In this document: positions 59,785 to 64,000 of the stretch, in pieces
Layout of the letters: every line of letters starts with the position of its first letter
Numbering within the stretch: the stretch's first letter is position 1
Assembly: GCA_022497155.1 (NCBI GenBank)
Contig: MU385791.1
Coordinates: forward strand, 62,001-126,000
DNA from: Whalleya microplaca
Taxonomy: Eukaryota > Ascomycota > Sordariomycetes > Xylariales > Xylariaceae
Direction: 5' to 3'
Length of the DNA: 64,000 nucleotides
Made by a program: the position numbers and the translations under genes
The notes under the pieces: model-generated
What the model was told of the DNA's origin: nothing
What the model saw: the letters and a program-made list of their open reading frames with translations, nothing else
Database searches by the model: none

Positions 59785-61247
59785 CTATGTCGTATAATCC
59801 TTCTGGAGCAACTTCGCAATAGTATTCAGCCTGGCACTCATGGTTAGCAATTCAATCTAGCACCAACAAGCAACAAAATCTCATCACGGGCTTCACTCAC
59901 TGGATGTTACTGGTCCCCTCATAGATAGCCCCGATCTTGCTATCGCGCCAGAACTTCTCGGCGAGGCCCTCGCGGACGAAGCCCATGCCGCCCATCCACT
60001 CGATAGCTAGCCCGCTGACGCGCCCCGCGACCTGCGAGGCGTACAGCTTGGCCATGGCGGCGTCGCGGACGAAGTCCTCGCCGGCCTCCTTCTTGCGCGC
60101 GGCGTTGTACACGAGCGCGCGCGCGGCCGCGATCTCGGTGTACGACTGCGCGATCTGGTGCTGCATGCCCTGGAACTCGCCGACGAGGCGGCCGAACTGG
60201 CGCCGGTCGTTCCACACGTAGCGCGCGGCGTTCTCCCAGGCGCCCAGCGCCAGCCCCGTCATCTGCGCCGCGATGCCGATGCGGCCCTCGTTCAGCAGGC
60301 CGATGGCGTACTTGTAGCCCTGCCCGACCTCGCCGAGCAGGTTCTCCTTGGGCACGTCGACGTCGTCGAGGTTGATGACGCAGGTGGAAGAAGCGCGGAT
60401 CCCGAGCTTCTTCTCCTTCTTCGCGATCGCGAACCCGGGGGTGTCTTTCTCGACCACGAAGGCCGTGATGCCGCGGTGCGCCTGGCTGGGGTCGAGGTTG
60501 GCGAAGACGATGAAGAACTTGGCCTCGACCGAGTTCGTGATCCACATCTTGCTGCCGGAGATGCGGTAGCCGTCGGCGGTGGCGACGGCCTTGGTCTTGA
60601 GCGCGAACGCGTCGGACCCCGACGCCGGCTCGCTGAGGCAGAAGCTGCCGACGGTGTTGGTGGCGAGCGCGGGGAGGAAGCGTTTCTGCAGGGCGGCGCT
60701 GCCCCAGCGCAGGATCGCCGTGTTCACGAGGGTGTTGTGCACGTCGACGAGCACGCTGACGCTGGGGTCGACGCGCGCGAGCTCCTCGATGCCGACGATG
60801 GCGGCGGTGAAGTTCATGCCGGCGCCGCCGAACTCCTCGGGGATCTCGATGCCCATCAGCCCCTGCTCGAAGAGCTGCTCGACGAGCTCCGGGTCCATCT
60901 TCTCGGCCTCGTCCATGTCGCGGACCTTGGGTAATATCACGTCGTTGGCGAACTTGGACACCATCTCCTGCATCGCCGTCTCGGTCTCGGAAAGGTGCGT
61001 TATGGGCGTGGGCGGGATGTCGGTGATGTCTGTTGAGCGGCGGGCGGTGGCGGAGAGCGGCCGTATTCTTTACATGCCAGCCCGTTAATTATCTCTATCC
61101 CGTGACAATTCAAACGGGAGAGACTTACTGCTGCGCATTGAGCCTTTGTGGTAACCTGCTACAACAATTCGGTGACGACGAGACTCTGGCAGCGACCCGA
61201 GGACCCCGCCGTAACGCCGGCCGCAGGACCCTTGCGAAAGATGACAT
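59785..61247 (-). CDS. mitochondrial acyl-CoA dehydrogenase (short/branched-chain type)
   Basis: Three exons (61247-61129, 61067-59901, 59830-59785) give 443 residues. The first exon encodes an Arg/Ser-rich, acid-free presequence (ARVLRPALRRGPRVAARVSS), typical of mitochondrial import. The mature enzyme follows the acyl-CoA dehydrogenase order: GIEIPEEFGGAGMNF; GSFCLSEPASGSDAF (FAD and substrate contacts); YRISGSKMWITNS; FGRLVGEFQGMQHQIA; and AIYEGTSNIQ, whose Glu is the likely catalytic base. The last exon adds only the tail LNTIAKLLQKDYTT after TSNIQ, matching the family's usual end; without it the protein would stop at the donor TGA. It oxidises short or branched acyl-CoA esters from fatty acids or isoleucine/valine and passes electrons to ETF. 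The exact substrate cannot be told from sequence alone. Confidence 0.93.
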
Positions 61248-61856
61248 TGTGGGATGCAATTGGGATTGTAACGGTCAAGATAGGGACACGCAGTAATGAG
61301 CAAGAAAATGGAGTATAGGCACTCTTATTCCACCAAGTATAATAGTATATATGTAAGGAAGAAGTTCGAATCCGTCTCTTAATAAGGACCAAGAATCTTA
61401 CGCCGTGATGTTCACGTTCCAGCATTCCAACGGCTCAACTAGACTGGGGCGGATCGGGTCTGCCGAGGATAGCCACCACTTAGCGAGTATGGGGATTTGG
61501 GGAATGCGATTATCAGGGGGATCCGCCAGGCAGGCCAGGATGCTGCCGGCGTCATGATTCGCTCCTCTCGCCTCCCCGAATCCCCACTCGGCTAGGTGGC
61601 TTGCATGTGAATTCACCGTTTGAGCAGTGACCTCAACGCCAAGACCTCAGCTGCGGGCCTCGAGGTGAAGCTCACCGCACTGCTTAGGTAATAAGAGAAA
61701 ATTCTGAGCCATTGGCTTGCCGGGCCGATGCCACCTGACAGCGAAACTCCGTCGAAACGCAAACCTCTCAATTGACTCGAGCTGAGCTTCTGGTGCGTAT
61801 CGTGACATTCGTCCCTGCAATTGGATTTCCGACCAACACAGCCATTCAATCCGACC
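61248..61856. other. divergent intergenic region
   Basis: About 600 bases between the divergent acyl-CoA dehydrogenase and uS12m genes, both mitochondrial. It could hold a shared promoter. No gene is seen. Confidence 0.5.
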
Positions 61857-62727
61857 ATGGCTGCGCCGATATTCCGATACCTCTGGCCCTCTCTGGCAAG
61901 ACGGCCAGCAATACCTACCGCGCTCCCGCAGCTCCCCGTGCGCGCATTCTCGACGACGCCGGCGCCTCAGGCGACGCTGAACCAAGTGCTCCGAGTACGT
62001 GCTCCATCCCTTCACCCCCAGCACCTCACAGCTCGCTCCCCCCCTTTCCCCTTCTCCCCCTCTCCCCCTCTCCCCTTCTTTCCTCTCTTCTATTTTATAC
62101 ACCGGCCACTGACGAATCCCCAGGGCTGCCGCAAGCCCCAGCGCGCGCGCCACGCCGTCTCGCCCGCGCTCTCGGAGGCGCACAACCCGCAGCAGAAGGG
62201 CGTGTGCCTGAAGGTCGGGATCACGAAGCCCAAGAAGCCGAACTCGGGCGAGCGCAAGACGGCGCGTATCCGCCTGTCGGGCGGCCGCATGATCACCGCC
62301 TACATCCCGGGGGAGGGCCACAACATCCAGCAGCACTCCGTCGTGCTCGTGCGCGGCGGGCGCAGCCAGGACTGTCCCGGTGTCAGGTATCATCTTGTGA
62401 GAGGCGCTTTGGATTTGGTGAGTTTGTCTTTTTTTGATTTTGTGTGGTGCTTAGGGGTTGTTTGTGTGTTGTGAGTTGGGGGTGGGGAGGGGGGGTTGTG
62501 TTGGTTGATAGGGGCTGTTGGTGTATCGTCTATCTCCATGATGGGGAGTAGGTCTAGGGGAGGGATGTCGCTTGGAGAACGAGTGCCTATTTCCTGGACC
62601 TGTGGTTATCTGGTCCGAGTTGTTTTGCTAACACGATATCTTCTAGGGCGGTGTTGCCAACCGCATATCGAGTAGAAGCAAGTACGGCACGAAGAAACCG
62701 AAGAAGGCATTAACCGGAGGAGCATAG
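61857..62727 (+). CDS. MRPS12: mitochondrial ribosomal protein uS12m
   Basis: Three exons (61857-61994, 62124-62417, 62647-62727) give 170 residues. The first exon encodes a mitochondrial targeting sequence ([20 protein letters not shown], then VRAFSTTP). The mature part is the highly conserved decoding-centre protein: [114 protein letters not shown]. The two loops PKKPNS and PGVRYH are those that touch the A site. Intron 1 is strongly C/T-rich. Exon junctions fall in phase 0. Confidence 0.95.
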
Positions 62728-63116
62728 AGCGGACCGTCTCAGTATCCCGTATGACTTATTTCTCTAAGCGGCGCTCGGCAATGCTCTACGAATGATGGAC
62801 GGATATGATAGATAAATAAACTCTTCATCAGGAAGTGTATTATTTTTTATAAATGTGGTGTATCATCAAAGACATATCAGCAATTCCATTTTTAAGTGGC
62901 TCATCCCAAAGTATCTACAGATGAACAAAAAACGATATTCGTCAATCGATGACTCTCTCTCTCCTTGGACGCCAACCCCGCCATCTTCCCTGTGTGTGTA
63001 TGTGTGTGTGGATATGATGATGCCCTGTCTTCGAGCCACTTGTGAATGCTTGTAACAAAACCCGTCGTAAAGGAAAAGATTCAACATGTACTTTTACAGA
63101 TGTTTCGACATTCCTT
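62728..63116. other. intergenic between convergent genes
   Basis: About 390 bases of 3' flank with AT-rich, likely polyadenylation sequence near 62815-62850. No gene. Confidence 0.6.
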
Positions 63117-64000
63117 CTATTCCTGCTGGTTCTCGTAGCCTTCCGGCTTGTCAAGGCCGTTTATGTCGAAGTATCTTGAAGTGCCTGGAATGATAGGTCA
63201 GTAAACAGGCCTCGGAGGCTTAAAATGAAGAGTGTAAAACGTACAGGAGTATCCCTTCCAGTCAAAGTTATCCTTAGGGTTGCAGTGACAGCGGAGATCT
63301 ATCCTGGTCTTCTCGCCCGTCGGGCAGTGGGTAAATGGAACGTGGTAGTAGGCAATGTCGTTGAAGAAATGGAGTTCTTCCTTCTTCAACAAGAGACCGG
63401 CGGCTATGGAGTGTACCGGCGCATCTCCCCATCGTTCGTAGAAAAAGCCACCGTCCTGGTCTAGGGACTCGAAGAAGTCGAGGTAGGCTTTGGACCGAAG
63501 CCAGTCAAGGTTTCCAACCTCGAAGTTAGACCACTAGCGAATAATTAATACTGAGCCGCAAAAGAAAAATTGAAAGATATGGACACTTACAAAGTGACAG
63601 TGGTTGTAAGTCTCGCCACCGTCATCACTCAGGAAACCCATAGAATTGCCCTCGGCAATGTGTTCAGGGTGGTTCTTCATGAACTTCCTGACGCTGTCCC
63701 ACAGAGTCGGGATAGTCTCGACGTATTCATACAAACTCAGCACGAAACTGTATTTCTTCTTGTTCTCGGCCATAAAACGGAACGGGTCGTAGTGGACATC
63801 GCAGAAGAGCTCGATGCTGGGCTCCACGCGCCAGTACCATTCGTAGTTGTTCATCAACGGCTGGCGGAAGAAGAAACCAGACTCGAACCGGCACATGTGG
63901 CGGTAGCTGACGGAATCGCCGTATATGATCTTGCGCTGCGCCATATCCTCGCGGACCTTCTTCGCCTTGTCCTGGTCGATATGGTCGGGGAAGGACCAAT
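63117..64000 (-). CDS. GT15 alpha-1,2-mannosyltransferase (KRE2/KTR/MNT1 family), 5' end outside the window
   Basis: The last three exons are present (64000-63591 partial, 63533-63245, 63184-63117), giving about 255 C-terminal residues. Motifs of the family: [65 protein letters not shown], then after the intron [41 protein letters not shown] and [15 protein letters not shown]. These enzymes, Golgi type II membrane proteins, add alpha-1,2-mannose to N- and O-linked glycans from GDP-mannose using Mn2+. The N-terminal anchor lies beyond 64000. The ending [11 protein letters not shown] is as expected, and the final exon has a short hydrophilic tail. Confidence 0.93.

Noticed and set aside
60158..60934. 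Plus-strand frame of 258 codons
   Set aside because: A shadow of the acyl-CoA dehydrogenase on the opposite strand, in GC-rich coding DNA; no domain resemblance.

Overview
This window looks like nuclear DNA of a filamentous ascomycete (Pezizomycotina), most likely a sordariomycete; the species cannot be fixed from the sequence alone. The reasons are: short spliceosomal introns of about 47-130 bases with GTAAGT-type donors and CTAAC/CTAAT branch sites; two Zn2Cys6 regulators; a transposon damaged in the style of repeat-induced point mutation (RIP); and typical mould genes (glucoamylase with a starch-binding module, GT15 mannosyltransferase, LtrA-type membrane protein, 14-TM MFS efflux pump). 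Gene models below were built by hand from splice signals and reading-frame continuity.

Left part (1-20 kb), gene-poor and partly decayed. A broken S9-family peptidase (849-2698, minus) lies against a 2.25-kb Fot1/Pogo-like DNA transposon (2752-4999). The transposon has 52-bp terminal inverted repeats and a TA target duplication, and its transposase is dead. Next come a fragment of a membrane protein (6181-6531), an FAD monooxygenase (6747-8183, minus), an intron-containing tRNA-Glu (10281-10360, minus) and a secreted intradiol dioxygenase-like protein (11517-12639, minus). From 12.7 to 20.2 kb I see no protein gene. It holds a GTACGTA-rich repeat (16.44-16.72 kb) and a putative spliced non-coding transcript (17.15-19.9 kb) carrying ten copies of an unusual 72-96 bp repeat.

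Middle part (20-43 kb). A Zn2Cys6 regulator (20221-22732, minus) is divergent from an MFS exporter (24564-26891, plus). A second Zn2Cys6 regulator follows (28433-30460, plus), with what looks like a 3-base micro-exon inside its zinc-cluster codons. Then come a large F-box/coiled-coil protein (31819-34960, minus), a Cyk3-like transglutaminase-fold protein (37550-39541, plus) and a secreted thaumatin-like protein (42131-43089, plus).

Right part (46-64 kb), denser and mostly housekeeping: glucoamylase (46135-48177, minus), a ZIP zinc transporter of the Yke4/KE4 type (49384-50795, plus), an arrestin-like protein (53344-54855, plus), an LtrA-family membrane protein with ten exons (55762-58367, minus), a mitochondrial acyl-CoA dehydrogenase (59785-61247, minus), mitochondrial ribosomal protein uS12m (61857-62727, plus), and the 3' part of a GT15 mannosyltransferase that runs off the right edge.

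The genes do not form one obvious pathway. The only suggestive functional pairing is the regulator/exporter pair at 20.2-26.9 kb. The most unusual items are the repeat array at 18.1-18.9 kb and the micro-exon at 28667-28669.
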